Below are positions 27,711 to 35,606 of a stretch of DNA of 64,000 nt, piece after piece. The translations under genes and the position numbers were made by a program. Every line of letters begins with the position of its first letter. The first letter of the stretch is position 1. Below the pieces are notes generated by a model. That model saw only the letters and a list, made by a program, of their open reading frames with translations, searched no databases and was not told the origin of the DNA. This stretch comes from Micromonospora inositola (lineage in GTDB: Bacteria > Actinomycetota > Actinomycetes > Mycobacteriales > Micromonosporaceae), in contig NZ_LT607754.1 in NCBI RefSeq assembly GCF_900090285.1, positions 1,736,001-1,800,000 of the forward strand, written 5' to 3'.

Positions 27711-27746
27711 CCGATGGCCGGTCCCCTCGTGGGGGCCGGCCATCGG
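27711..27746 (+). terminator. Strong hairpin terminator after dedA
   Basis: CCGATGGCCGG (27711-27721) pairs perfectly with CCGGCCATCGG (27736-27746); the stem extends inward through TCCCC/GGGGG with one T-G wobble, leaving a TCGT loop. No T-tract. Confidence 0.85.
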
Positions 27747-27879
27747 CAACGACCTGTCGACCTGCGGATGGTACGGATGACGGGCAGCCGTCACCGTCCG
27801 GTGGTGGCGCCACCCCTGGCACGCCACCCGACGTCGCCCCGGGCAGGGGCGATCATCCGGCCGTCGGACACGTCCAGTT

Positions 27880-28257
27880 TCAGCGGGCCTTCTTGGTGGC
27901 CCGCTTGCGCGGCGGGGTCAGCAGATCCGCGATCGTCGCGATCGCGCTCGGCACCAGCCGGTAGTACGCCCAGACACCGCGCTTCTCCCGCTCCAGCAAG
28001 CCGGCCTCGGTGAGGATACGCAGGTGGTGACTGACCGTCGGCTGCGAGAGGCCGAGCGGCGCGGTCAGGTCACAGACGCACGCCTCGCCCTCGGGGGCCG
28101 ACTGGATCAGGCTGAGCAGCCGGAGCCGGGCGGGATCCGCGAGGGCCTTCAGGACCCCCGCGAGACGCTCGGCATCGGCACGTTCGATCGGCTCGCCGGC
28201 AAGCGGCGAGATCTGAGGCATGGTCATTTCAGCCAACGCAGTTCCCACGTATTCCAT
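27880..28257 (-). CDS. ArsR family metalloregulator
   Basis: 125 residues with a winged helix-turn-helix: VLKALADPARLRLLSLIQ, then APLGLSQPTVSHHLRILTEA and GLLEREKRGVWAYYRL. The segment EACVCDLT places two cysteines (CVC) at the start of helix alpha-3, the As(III)/Sb(III)-sensing position of classical ArsR (ELCVCDL). A lysine/arginine-rich tail follows. No arsB/arsC/acr3 gene adjoins it; the nearest upstream gene is pyrE. The ATG at 28257 is used, although ATG at residue 11 is an alternative. Metal specificity is inferred from the motif only. Confidence 0.85.
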   Translation of the reverse strand: MEYVGTALAEMTMPQISPLAGEPIERADAERLAGVLKALADPARLRLLSLIQSAPEGEACVCDLTAPLGLSQPTVSHHLRILTEAGLLEREKRGVWAYYRLVPSAIATIADLLTPPRKRATKKAR

Positions 28258-28314
28258 CCTTCCACCAGCAGCATCGATCCGCCTGCATATCAGCAGATCC
28301 GAATCGGCAAACTT

Positions 28315-28854
28315 TTACGCCACAAGGCCGAGGTCAGCCAACGTATAGGCCGCCCGATAAGGCAAGCCGGCGGCTCGCACCGCGTCGCCGGCACCTCGAT
28401 CAACAATAACCGCCACACCCACTACTTCGGCCCCGGCCTCGCGCAGCGCCTCGACGGCGGTCAACACACTGCCACCCGTGGTCGAGGTGTCCTCCACCGC
28501 CAGGACCCGACGACCCGCGACGTCCGGCCCCTCGATCCGGCGTTGCAGACCGTGCGCCTTGCCCGCCTTGCGGACCACGAACGCGTCCAGCGGGCGGTCG
28601 GTCGCGGCGGCCGCGTGCAGCATCGAGAGGGCGATCGGATCCGCCCCCAGGGTCAGCCCGCCGACGGCGTCGTACTCCCAGTCGGCGGTCAGGTCGCGCA
28701 GCACCTGACCGACCAACGGCGCCGCCCGGTGATGGAGCGTGACGCGACGCAGATCGACGTACCAGTCCGCCTCGCGACCCGAGGAGAGCACCACCCGTCC
28801 ATGGACCACAGCCAGGTCGGTAATGAATTTACGCAGGTCGTCGTGGTGGCCCAT
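28315..28854 (-). CDS. pyrE: orotate phosphoribosyltransferase
   Basis: 179 residues from the ATG at 28854 (MGHHDDLRKFITDLAVVHG), the usual length in actinobacteria. Converts orotate + PRPP to OMP in pyrimidine synthesis. Key segments are SGREADWYVDLRRVTLHH, the flexible-loop RKAGKAHGLQRRIEG and the PRPP-binding signature RVLAVEDTSTTGGSVLTAVE. A longer in-frame extension to 28911 is not family-like. It lies upstream of, and on the same strand as, the arsR gene; the pyrE stop is about 57 bp from the arsR start. Confidence 0.95.
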   Translation of the reverse strand: MGHHDDLRKFITDLAVVHGRVVLSSGREADWYVDLRRVTLHHRAAPLVGQVLRDLTADWEYDAVGGLTLGADPIALSMLHAAAATDRPLDAFVVRKAGKAHGLQRRIEGPDVAGRRVLAVEDTSTTGGSVLTAVEALREAGAEVVGVAVIVDRGAGDAVRAAGLPYRAAYTLADLGLVA

Positions 28855-29019
28855 GGCGATAGAGGGTACTGCGCAAGTCTGGGAGCCGTCTGCGGGGTCC
28901 ACCCGCGTCACCCTGCGGGCGACAGATGGGTGGCGATGTCCGACTACTCCGTGCGACTGTCCACCTGGGTCGGCCCCGCGACGTCCCGCCCGCGGGACAG
29001 CCGCCCGGCCGGCCGACGG

Positions 29020-29829
29020 TCAGCGGCCGTCCCGGTCCACCCGGCCCCGGGTGTCCCGGGAGACCCCGCGCAGCAGCCGCCGCGGCGCGTGCCGCAGACC
29101 CGCCACCGCCAGCTTGTACTTCCACGTCGGAACGCTGACCAGTTTTCCTTTCCCCAGGTCACGCAGCCCCTCGGCGACCACGTCGTCGGCCTTGAGCCAC
29201 AGCCAGCGCGGGGTCGCGGACATGTCGATGCCGGCCCGCTCGTGATAGCCGGTGCGGGTGTAGCCGGGGCAGAGCGCCATCACCCGTACGCCGAGCGGGG
29301 CCACCGACCGAGCGATCGACTCACTGAAATTCGTCACCCACGCCTTGCTCGCCGAGTACGTCGAGCCGGGCATGACCACCCCGAAACCCGCAACCGAAGA
29401 GACATTTATCACTGCCCCTCGCCGGCGTTCGGTCATCGGGCCGAGGGCGGCGTGGGTCAGCCGTAGCACCGCCAGCACGTTGAGCCGCAGCAGCCGGGCC
29501 TCGTCCTCGACGGTCGACCGGAGGAACGGGGTGTTGAGGCTGATCCCGGCGTTGTTGACCAGCAGCTCGATCGGCGGGTCGGCGGTGAGCCGGCGCTCCA
29601 CCGCCGCGCAGCCGTCTTCGGTGGACAGATCGGCGGAGATCGTCTCGACGCCCCGCCCGTACCGGCCGGTCAGCTCGCCGGCCGTGGCGTCCAGCCGGCC
29701 GGCGTCCCGGGCCACCAGGACCAGGTCCCAGCCGTCGGCGGCGAGCCGGTGCGCGAAAGCCGCCCCGATGCCGGAGCTGGCGCCGGTGATCAGGGCCCGT
29801 CGTGGGGCGGGGGGTGGCTCGGTGGTCAC
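29020..29829 (-). CDS. short-chain dehydrogenase/reductase
   Basis: 269 residues from a GTG with GGAGG 10 nt upstream; GTGA overlaps the stop of the upstream membrane-protein gene by 4 bp. Classical SDR motifs: nucleotide loop ALITGASSGIGAAFAHRLA (TGxxxGxG), VNNAGIS (NNAG), INVSSVAGFG with the catalytic Ser, and YSASKAW with the YxxxK pair. Cofactor is probably NADP(H), given the VARDAGRLD segment. It resembles the ketoacyl-reductase-like YqjQ/DltE group; substrate unknown. Confidence 0.92.
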   Translation of the reverse strand: MTTEPPPAPRRALITGASSGIGAAFAHRLAADGWDLVLVARDAGRLDATAGELTGRYGRGVETISADLSTEDGCAAVERRLTADPPIELLVNNAGISLNTPFLRSTVEDEARLLRLNVLAVLRLTHAALGPMTERRRGAVINVSSVAGFGVVMPGSTYSASKAWVTNFSESIARSVAPLGVRVMALCPGYTRTGYHERAGIDMSATPRWLWLKADDVVAEGLRDLGKGKLVSVPTWKYKLAVAGLRHAPRRLLRGVSRDTRGRVDRDGR

Positions 29830-30512
29830 GGGCGATCCTCCGGGGGTGGGGTCGGGCCGGGCGGGGGTCCGTAGCCGAGCGAGGCCGGGTAGCCGGGGGC
29901 GGTGGGAGCACCTGCTGGCATCGGGGGCGTGGGGCCGGACGGGGCCGGACGGCGATGGAGGAAGGCGCTCGCGGCGGGCAGGGCCAGCAGCGCCGCGACC
30001 ACCAGGTAGCCGAGGACCTGCGCCACCGACAGGGCCGCGTTCAGCGGAATCCACCACCCCGGATAGGCGTCGCCGAGCCGGCCGAGCAGGTCGGCGGTGA
30101 CCTGCTCGTCGGCGCCCAGCCGCAGCGGCGCGGCCCGCTGGCCGACCAGCACGGCCAGCCCGCAGCAGCCGCAGAGCAGGCCCAGCCCGCAGACCACCCA
30201 GGTGCCCACCCGGGCACCCGCGCGGCCGGAGACCAGGCCGAGGGCGAGGCCGACGAGCACCAGCCCGATCAGCACGCCGACCACGGCCGACAGCACGGTC
30301 GAGGCGCGCAGCAGCGAGACCACCCCGTCGATCTCGCTGGCCGCGGCACCGGTCGCGCTCGCCGCCGATCGGAAGCGGTCGACGGTGCCATCCAGGACGA
30401 GCAGGCCCGCGACGGCGTACACCGCGGCGCCGACGGCCATCAGCACCAGCACCGCCGCCGCCGCGACGACCGCCGCCGGACGACGGGGCGGCGCCTGCTC
30501 GGCATACGACAC
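29826..30512 (-). CDS. four-helix membrane protein, unknown function
   Basis: 228 residues. Four hydrophobic segments: VVAAAAVLVLMAVGAAVYAV (~15-34), STVLSAVVGVLIGLVLVGLA, VGTWVVCGLGLLCGCCGLAV and LNAALSVAQVLGYLVVAALL. The tail after residue ~195 is Pro/Gly-rich and presumably cytoplasmic. It overlaps the SDR gene by 4 bp and is preceded by a perfect 7-bp inverted repeat at 30572-30593. I recognise no named family; similar Pro-rich multi-helix proteins are common in Micromonospora. Confidence 0.75.
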   Translation of the reverse strand: MSYAEQAPPRRPAAVVAAAAVLVLMAVGAAVYAVAGLLVLDGTVDRFRSAASATGAAASEIDGVVSLLRASTVLSAVVGVLIGLVLVGLALGLVSGRAGARVGTWVVCGLGLLCGCCGLAVLVGQRAAPLRLGADEQVTADLLGRLGDAYPGWWIPLNAALSVAQVLGYLVVAALLALPAASAFLHRRPAPSGPTPPMPAGAPTAPGYPASLGYGPPPGPTPPPEDRP

Positions 30513-30571
30513 GACAGATCCCTCCGGTAGGCCCTTGCAACCTACTCGGAGGGATCGTCGGCGTCGCTCTT

Positions 30572-30593
30572 ATCCGGACGTCAACTTCCGGAT
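30572..30593. promoter_or_regulatory. Inverted repeat upstream of the membrane protein gene
   Basis: ATCCGGA (30572-30578), 8-bp spacer, TCCGGAT (30587-30593): perfect arms, about 60 bp before the start at 30512 and inside the 219-bp gap 30513-30731. It could be an operator or part of a terminator for the upstream operon. No other feature seen in the gap. Confidence 0.4.
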
Positions 30594-30731
30594 GGCGGCC
30601 GGGTTCCCAAGCCCTCGGTCCCCTCCTCTCGGCCACCCGGCTGATCCGCACCCGGCTGCCCGGGAGCGGGCGGGGCCGGCGGCTGCCACGGACCGGACGC
30701 CGGGCGGAAACCTTCGGGACGGGGGCGTGGA

Positions 30732-31793
30732 TCAGCCGGCGAGCGGCGGATCCTCCCGGCAGAGCCGGTGGTGCTCGGCGGTGACCACGCCGAGGAGGAA
30801 GAGGTCGACGGCGACGGCGGAGACCGCCCCGAACTGGTTCACGGTGAAGTTGAAGATCTGCCCGAACAGCAGGTCCACCAGGAGCGCCAGCTTGAACAGC
30901 CGGAACGCGTCGGCCCGGTCCCGGCGCAACCGCAGCGCCGCCCGTACGCTGAGCACGGCGGTGATCAGCGCGGCGACCGAGGTCCCCAGCACCGCGCCCC
31001 ACTCCCGTTGCTGATCCAGCTCACCGGTGACGCCGGCGAGCAGCACCCCCGCCACGGTGACCACCGGCTCCACCACCAGATAGACCACCACCGGGTAGAC
31101 CAGCCACCGGCGGGCGGTCAGCCAGGCGACGACCCGACGGGAACGGGTCACCCAGCGCTGCCAGAACCGGACCGGTGGCGGCTCGCGGCGCGGCACCGCG
31201 TCGAGCAGCCGGGCCACGGCCGCCTCGGCAGCCGGACCCGACCCCCGGACCAGCCGCAGCACCGCCACCCGCCGCCGGTCGGTGAGCCCACCCGGCACCC
31301 CGCCCAGCACCAGGTCCAGCGCGTTCGCGGTCCGCTCGGCGGGGGTCAGCCTGGTCCGGCCGCGGACCGCCTGGGTGAGCACGACCAGCAGGGCGAACGC
31401 GCCGTAGATGATGCCGGCTGCCGGGGCGTAGAAGTAGTCCGTCCGGCTGGTGACGAACTTGCCCACCTCGTCGATGAAGAGCCCGAAGCCGACGCCGCCC
31501 ACGATCGCGCCGGCCGTCCGGGGCCCACCGCCGAGGAAGAGCAGCGCGATGCCGAGACCGACCGCCATCAGCAGCCCACCCCAGAGCACGTGCGCGACGT
31601 GCAGGCCGCCCCCGCCGAGCTGCGGATACCCGGTGGCCCGGAGGTACGCCCGGGTGAGCAGCACGGTGACCACCCCGGAGAGCACGAACGCCTCGAGGTA
31701 CGAGGCCGCCTCCACCGACCGGGTCGGCACCCGGTTGCGGAGCCACTCGACGCCCGGCGGCGTACGGCGGCGACGCGACGACCGGGGCGACAT
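30732..31793 (-). CDS. polytopic membrane protein, end of the DUF350/speE operon
   Basis: 353 residues with about seven hydrophobic segments (e.g. LEAFVLSGVVTVLLTRAYL, VLWGGLLMAVGLGIALLFLG, VYPVVVYLVVEPVVTVAGVL, LALLVDLLFGQIFNFTVNQF). The N-terminus is Arg-rich. Midway lies GFGLFIDEVGKFVT, an acidic motif in an otherwise hydrophobic context. Its start is 9 bp after the stop of the spermidine synthase gene, which argues for the same operon. Family not recognised; a transporter or an enzyme acting in the membrane are both possible. Confidence 0.75.
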   Translation of the reverse strand: MSPRSSRRRRTPPGVEWLRNRVPTRSVEAASYLEAFVLSGVVTVLLTRAYLRATGYPQLGGGGLHVAHVLWGGLLMAVGLGIALLFLGGGPRTAGAIVGGVGFGLFIDEVGKFVTSRTDYFYAPAAGIIYGAFALLVVLTQAVRGRTRLTPAERTANALDLVLGGVPGGLTDRRRVAVLRLVRGSGPAAEAAVARLLDAVPRREPPPVRFWQRWVTRSRRVVAWLTARRWLVYPVVVYLVVEPVVTVAGVLLAGVTGELDQQREWGAVLGTSVAALITAVLSVRAALRLRRDRADAFRLFKLALLVDLLFGQIFNFTVNQFGAVSAVAVDLFLLGVVTAEHHRLCREDPPLAG

Positions 31794-31802
31794 GCCCCGA
31801 AC

Positions 31803-33371
31803 CTAGTAGCCGCGCCACTCCGCCCGGGCGTACTCCAGCACCCTGGGCTGCAACAACGTGGAGGCGGGCACGTCCATCCGGCCCCGGTCGGCGGGGAAGG
31901 CCGCCGCCGCGCGCAGCACCTCCGGGGTGAGGAAGCGCAGCGGCGGGGCGTCGGCGGGCAGGTCCAGCACCGGCGGGGTGGCCCCCGGGGCGGCCAGCAC
32001 GAATCCCCAGTCGCCGAAGCTCGGCACGTCCACGTGGTACGGCGCGGTGGCGAAGCCGGCCTCGCGGATCGACCGCTCGATCGACCAGTACGACCGGGGC
32101 GCGAAGTACGGCGACCCGGACTGCACCACCAGCCGCCCACCGTCGGCGAGCACCGAACGGATCAGCGCGTAGAACTCGACGGTGTAGAGCTTCGCGGTGG
32201 CCGTCTCGTCCGGGTCGGGCAGGTCGGCCACCACCACGTCGAAGCGTTCCGCGGCGGTGCGCAGCCAGCCGAACGCGTCGAGGTTCAACACCCGCACCCG
32301 GGGGTCGGCGAACGAGTCGTGGTTGAGTTCGCGCAGCTGGGGCTCGGTCCGGGCCAGCTTCACCACGGCCGGGTCGAGGTCGACCACGGTCACCCGGCGG
32401 ACGTCCGGGTAGCGGAGGATCTCGCGGACGGCGAGCCCGTCGCCGGCGCCGAGCACCAGCACCTCGCCGCGCGACCCGCGCATCGCCGGGTGCACCAGCG
32501 ACTCGTGGTAGCGGTACTCGTCGACGGAGCTGAACTGGAGGTCGCCGTTGAGGAAGAGCCGCAGGTCGGTGTCGGCGTGCCCCACCTCGCGCACCGACCG
32601 GGTGAGCACGATCTCCTGGTAGCGGCTGCGCTCGGCGTGCACCACCGGGTCGCGGTAGAGCTGCTGCCGGGCGGTCAGCTCGAAGTCGGCGGCGGTGATC
32701 CAGGCGTACCCCAGGCAGAGGGCGACCACGACGGAGCCGGCGCCGAGCGCGAGCCGCGCGCGGCGGCTCAGCTCCCGACGGAAGACCGTGCAGACCAGGG
32801 CGAGGCCGGCCACCGCGTTCACCACGCCGACCACCAGGGCGCCCTTGAGCTGGCCGAAGATCGGCATCAGCAGGAACGGGAAGGCCAGCCCGCCGAGCAG
32901 CGCGCCGACATAGTCGGCGGCGAAGAGGTCGGCCACCGCGCTGCCGGCGGACTGCTCGCGGATGCGTTGCAGCATGACCATCAGCAGCGGGATCTCCGCG
33001 CCGATCAGCAGGCCGAGCACGAAGGCGGTGCCGACCAGCGCCGGGCCGTAGAGGTCGAGCCAGGCGAAGGCGGCGTAGAGGCCGAGCACGGAGAGCCCGC
33101 CGAGCAGCGCGAGGGTCAGCTCGATCGCGGCGAACGCGGCGGCGGCCCGGGACTGCAACGGCTTGGCGACGAGCGCGCCGACGCCCATCGCGAAGACCAT
33201 CACGCCGAGCACGATCGACGCCTGGCCGACCGCGTCGCCGATCAGGTAGCTGCCGAGCGCGACCAGCGCCAGCTCGTAGACCAGGCCGCAGGCCGCGCAG
33301 ACGAAGACCGCGAGCAGGACCGCCGCGCGGGCCGCCCGCCGGCCCGGCCGCGCCGGCACGTCGGTGGTCAC
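31803..33371 (-). CDS. membrane-fused spermidine synthase-like protein
   Basis: 522 residues from a GTG overlapping the preceding stop by 4 bp (GTGA). The N-terminal ~225 residues form about seven transmembrane helices (VYELALVALGSYLIGDAVGQ, GTAFVLGLLIGAEIPLLMVM). The C-terminal ~290 residues are a polyamine aminopropyltransferase fold: SRYQEIVLT, LFLNGDLQFSSVDEYRYHES, VLVLGAGDGLAVREIL (aligned with GGGDG) and VVADLPDPDETATAKLY with the catalytic Asp. The family transfers an aminopropyl group from decarboxylated SAM to putrescine. No speD is in the window, so the acceptor may be membrane-associated and non-canonical. Confidence 0.85.
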   Translation of the reverse strand: MTTDVPARPGRRAARAAVLLAVFVCAACGLVYELALVALGSYLIGDAVGQASIVLGVMVFAMGVGALVAKPLQSRAAAAFAAIELTLALLGGLSVLGLYAAFAWLDLYGPALVGTAFVLGLLIGAEIPLLMVMLQRIREQSAGSAVADLFAADYVGALLGGLAFPFLLMPIFGQLKGALVVGVVNAVAGLALVCTVFRRELSRRARLALGAGSVVVALCLGYAWITAADFELTARQQLYRDPVVHAERSRYQEIVLTRSVREVGHADTDLRLFLNGDLQFSSVDEYRYHESLVHPAMRGSRGEVLVLGAGDGLAVREILRYPDVRRVTVVDLDPAVVKLARTEPQLRELNHDSFADPRVRVLNLDAFGWLRTAAERFDVVVADLPDPDETATAKLYTVEFYALIRSVLADGGRLVVQSGSPYFAPRSYWSIERSIREAGFATAPYHVDVPSFGDWGFVLAAPGATPPVLDLPADAPPLRFLTPEVLRAAAAFPADRGRMDVPASTLLQPRVLEYARAEWRGY

Positions 33372-34174
33372 GCCTTCTCCCCGGTACGCCCGGCGGCTTC
33401 GGCCCCGGCGCGCTGCGCGGGCACGGCCGCCCGGAGCTGCCGGCGGCGCTGCACCACGCCCACGGTGAGGAAGAGCGCGGCAAGCAGGAGGAGCCCGACC
33501 GTGCCGAACAGCCAGCCCCAGCGGTCCCGCCAGAAGTCGCTGCCGGCGGCCGGCAGCGGGCTCGACGCGGCGGCCGGGCCGGTGCTCGGGGTGGCGAGCG
33601 GCTGAGCCAGCCCGGCCTCGGCGGCGAGCAGCGGCAGTGTGGTCGCCGCCCGGGTGACCGCCCAGCCGGGGTCGTCGATGAAGGCGTCCTCGTCCAGCCC
33701 GAACCGCGCCAGGCCGTTGGCGATGGTGTCGAGGTCCGGCCGGTCGATGTCGGTCGACCCCTCGACGTGGATCTCGGCCCGGTCCGGCGACTCGCTGCTC
33801 TCCGACGTGTAGCGGATGTTGGCGACCACCTCGACCCAGCGCGGGCAGCGCGGGTCGGCGTTCACCGCCAGGTCCTCGCCCAAATTGGAGCCGGCGTCGA
33901 CCGGACTGGTCCAGTCGAGGAGCTTCCAGCCGTAGCAGATGCCCTGGCTGCTGGCGGCGTGCTGAAGGATCGGGACGGTGGCGGCCCGCTCGTCGGTGGC
34001 CGGCGCCGGGACGCCCGTGCCGTCGTCGGAGCCGCCGCTGGCCGCGCCCCAGACGCAGAGGCCGACGACGACCACGATCGCCAACCCACCGAGCACCTGC
34101 TTGCCGAGGGACGTCTTCCCGCTGCTGACCGGGGTCGTCGCGCCGGTGAACCGGGAGCGGTCCGCCGTACCCAT
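33368..34174 (-). CDS. bitopic membrane protein of the DUF350/speE operon
   Basis: 268 residues: cytoplasmic start, one helix LGGLAIVVVVGLCVWGA (~29-45), an ~160-residue extracytoplasmic domain containing three cysteines (GICYGWKLLDWT, ADPRCPRWVEVVANIRYTSE), and a C-terminal helix FGTVGLLLLAALFLTVGV followed by a basic tail. The start overlaps the DUF350 stop by one base (TGATG), and the end overlaps the speE start by 4 bp. The conserved Cys/Trp-containing outer domain is unassigned. I recognise no named family; the tight coupling ties it to the operon's function. Confidence 0.8.
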   Translation of the reverse strand: MGTADRSRFTGATTPVSSGKTSLGKQVLGGLAIVVVVGLCVWGAASGGSDDGTGVPAPATDERAATVPILQHAASSQGICYGWKLLDWTSPVDAGSNLGEDLAVNADPRCPRWVEVVANIRYTSESSESPDRAEIHVEGSTDIDRPDLDTIANGLARFGLDEDAFIDDPGWAVTRAATTLPLLAAEAGLAQPLATPSTGPAAASSPLPAAGSDFWRDRWGWLFGTVGLLLLAALFLTVGVVQRRRQLRAAVPAQRAGAEAAGRTGEKA

Positions 34175-34596
34175 CAGCTGATTGCGGCGGCGATGATCGC
34201 GCCGGTGGCGAGGTGCACGACCGCGGAGACCCAGACCGCCGGGTGGGGCTCCGGGTCGACCAGCAGCTCACCCAGCTTGCCGGGGGTGGCCACGTCCAGC
34301 AGCACGAAGGCCGCCGCCATGATGACCAGGCCCAGGACGCCGTACGCGGCCGCGCCGACCAGGCCGAGCACGAAGTCGTCCTCGCTGGCGGCGATCGCGG
34401 CGACCACGATGACGCCGACCCCGGCCAGGTTGGAGGCGAGCAGCAGCGCCGCGTTGCGGTTGCGCTCGTGCCAGATCAGGTGGTTGAGCCGGCCCGGGGT
34501 GGCCAGGTCGACCAGCACGTAGCCGATGCCCATCAGGACGACGCCGACCACGCCGTACGCGAGGGTGACCAGCAGATCGGTGGCGAGGTTCTGCAC
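34174..34596 (-). CDS. DUF350 family membrane protein (YjfL-like)
   Basis: 140 residues from the GTG at 34596 with GGAGCTGAA just upstream. It has the DUF350 architecture of two repeated two-helix units: LVTLAYGVVGVVLMGIGYVL followed by the conserved DLATPGRLNHLI, then GLVGAAAYGVLGLVIMAAAF followed by DVATPGKLGELL. The duplicated D-x-ATPG-x-L turn is clear. E. coli YjfL is the namesake and sits in an operon with PspA-like and amidoligase genes. Function is unknown; it may form a small channel or an adaptor. Confidence 0.87.
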   Translation of the reverse strand: MQNLATDLLVTLAYGVVGVVLMGIGYVLVDLATPGRLNHLIWHERNRNAALLLASNLAGVGVIVVAAIAASEDDFVLGLVGAAAYGVLGLVIMAAAFVLLDVATPGKLGELLVDPEPHPAVWVSAVVHLATGAIIAAAIS

Positions 34597-34625
34597 TTCA
34601 GCTCCAGGGTGAGGGGTCAGGCTGG

Positions 34626-35057
34626 CTACTTGCCGGCGCCGGGGCCACCGCCCCGGACGGTGCTGCCACGGCCCCAGCCCCAGCCGCCGCCGACGACGTG
34701 GTGGTAGCGGGGGTAGGCGGTGGTCATCCGCTCCAGCAGGATCACCGAGCCGGCGGCGACCGGCAGGATCACCACCGAGTCGTCGTCGTAGCGCAGGTAG
34801 ATCCCGCTGCCGTCGACGTACTGGTCGGCGGGCTGCCAGGCGTCCGTGATGTCCTTCGACACCTGGCTCGGGGTGCGGGTCGAGGTGTACGCGACCGCGT
34901 CCCGGCCGATGTCCCGGCTGGAGGCGCGGCGGTAATGGTCCTGCACGTACCCGCGCGGGGAGAAGTTGCCGTAGAAGATCGCGAAGGCGGCGAGCAGCGC
35001 GCCGACCACGGCGACGGCCACCCCCACCACGATCCACCGCCGGTACGTCGTCGTCAC
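34626..35057 (-). CDS. DUF4247 family protein
   Basis: 143 residues from a GTG with GAGGTGG upstream. One N-terminal helix (WIVVGVAVAVVGALLAAFAI) anchors an outer domain containing FSPRGYVQDHYRRASS, SQVSKDITDAWQPADQYVDG and VVILPVAAGSVILLERMTTA. The C-terminus is Gly/Trp-rich (VVGGGWGWGRGS). The combination matches the actinobacterial DUF4247 family, regularly encoded with DUF350 and spermidine synthase genes. No activity is known to me. Confidence 0.82.
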   Translation of the reverse strand: MTTTYRRWIVVGVAVAVVGALLAAFAIFYGNFSPRGYVQDHYRRASSRDIGRDAVAYTSTRTPSQVSKDITDAWQPADQYVDGSGIYLRYDDDSVVILPVAAGSVILLERMTTAYPRYHHVVGGGWGWGRGSTVRGGGPGAGK

Positions 35058-35112
35058 AGCGCCACCTCTGTTCGCGACTGCGGGGCTCGCAGAACCGGCT
35101 CACTCCTCGCGC

Positions 35113-35604
35113 TCACAGAGCCACCACCGTCTCGGTCAGGACCAGCTCGTTGGTCTGGGGGTACGCGTGCCAGGTGCGCCAGCCCACCGTGCCGTCGGGC
35201 GGGTCGGGGCGTACGGAGAGCGCGGTGACCGCGTCCACGTCGCCGGGGAAGACCCCGACCAGCGCGTACGGGTCGTCGGCCAGCTCGGCGCGGAGCGCGG
35301 CGACCCGGGTGCGCAGGCCGTCGCCGTCGGGCCGGAGCACCGTGGCGGTGAACCGGTAGCCGGCGGCGTCGTCGTGCAGGGCGCCGGGCAGGTGCGGCGG
35401 GCGGCCGGGCAGGCAGGCGACCGTCTCGGTCAGGCCGCCGCAGACGACCTGGTGGGAGGCGCCGAGCAGGCGCAGCCGCAGGGTCAGCCCGCCGGGCAGG
35501 GTCAGCTCGCGGACGTGCAGCGCGGGGCGTTCCGGGCCGCCGAGCGCCAGGCTCAGGTCGGCGGCGCTGGTGTCGACGTACGGGGCGTCCAGGGTGACGA
35601 GCAC
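35113..35604 (-). CDS. DUF2617 family protein
   Basis: 163-residue soluble protein from the GTG at 35604, 2 bp after the DUF4178 stop. It begins LVTLDAPYVDTSAADLSLAL and contains VRELTLPGGLTLRLRLLGAS, SHQVVCGGLTETVAC and TVGWRTWHAYPQTNELVLTE near the C-terminus, the conserved HxYP(Q) region of DUF2617. The fold is probably an alpha/beta sandwich. Its operon partners are the membrane DUF proteins on both sides. The role is unknown. Confidence 0.83.
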   Translation of the reverse strand: MLVTLDAPYVDTSAADLSLALGGPERPALHVRELTLPGGLTLRLRLLGASHQVVCGGLTETVACLPGRPPHLPGALHDDAAGYRFTATVLRPDGDGLRTRVAALRAELADDPYALVGVFPGDVDAVTALSVRPDPPDGTVGWRTWHAYPQTNELVLTETVVAL

Positions 35605-35606
35605 GC

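Noticed and set aside
28855..29019. Possible small gene between pyrE and the SDR gene
   Set aside because: Frames here lack ribosome-binding sites and run into neighbours; nothing conserved is recognisable in the 165 bp.
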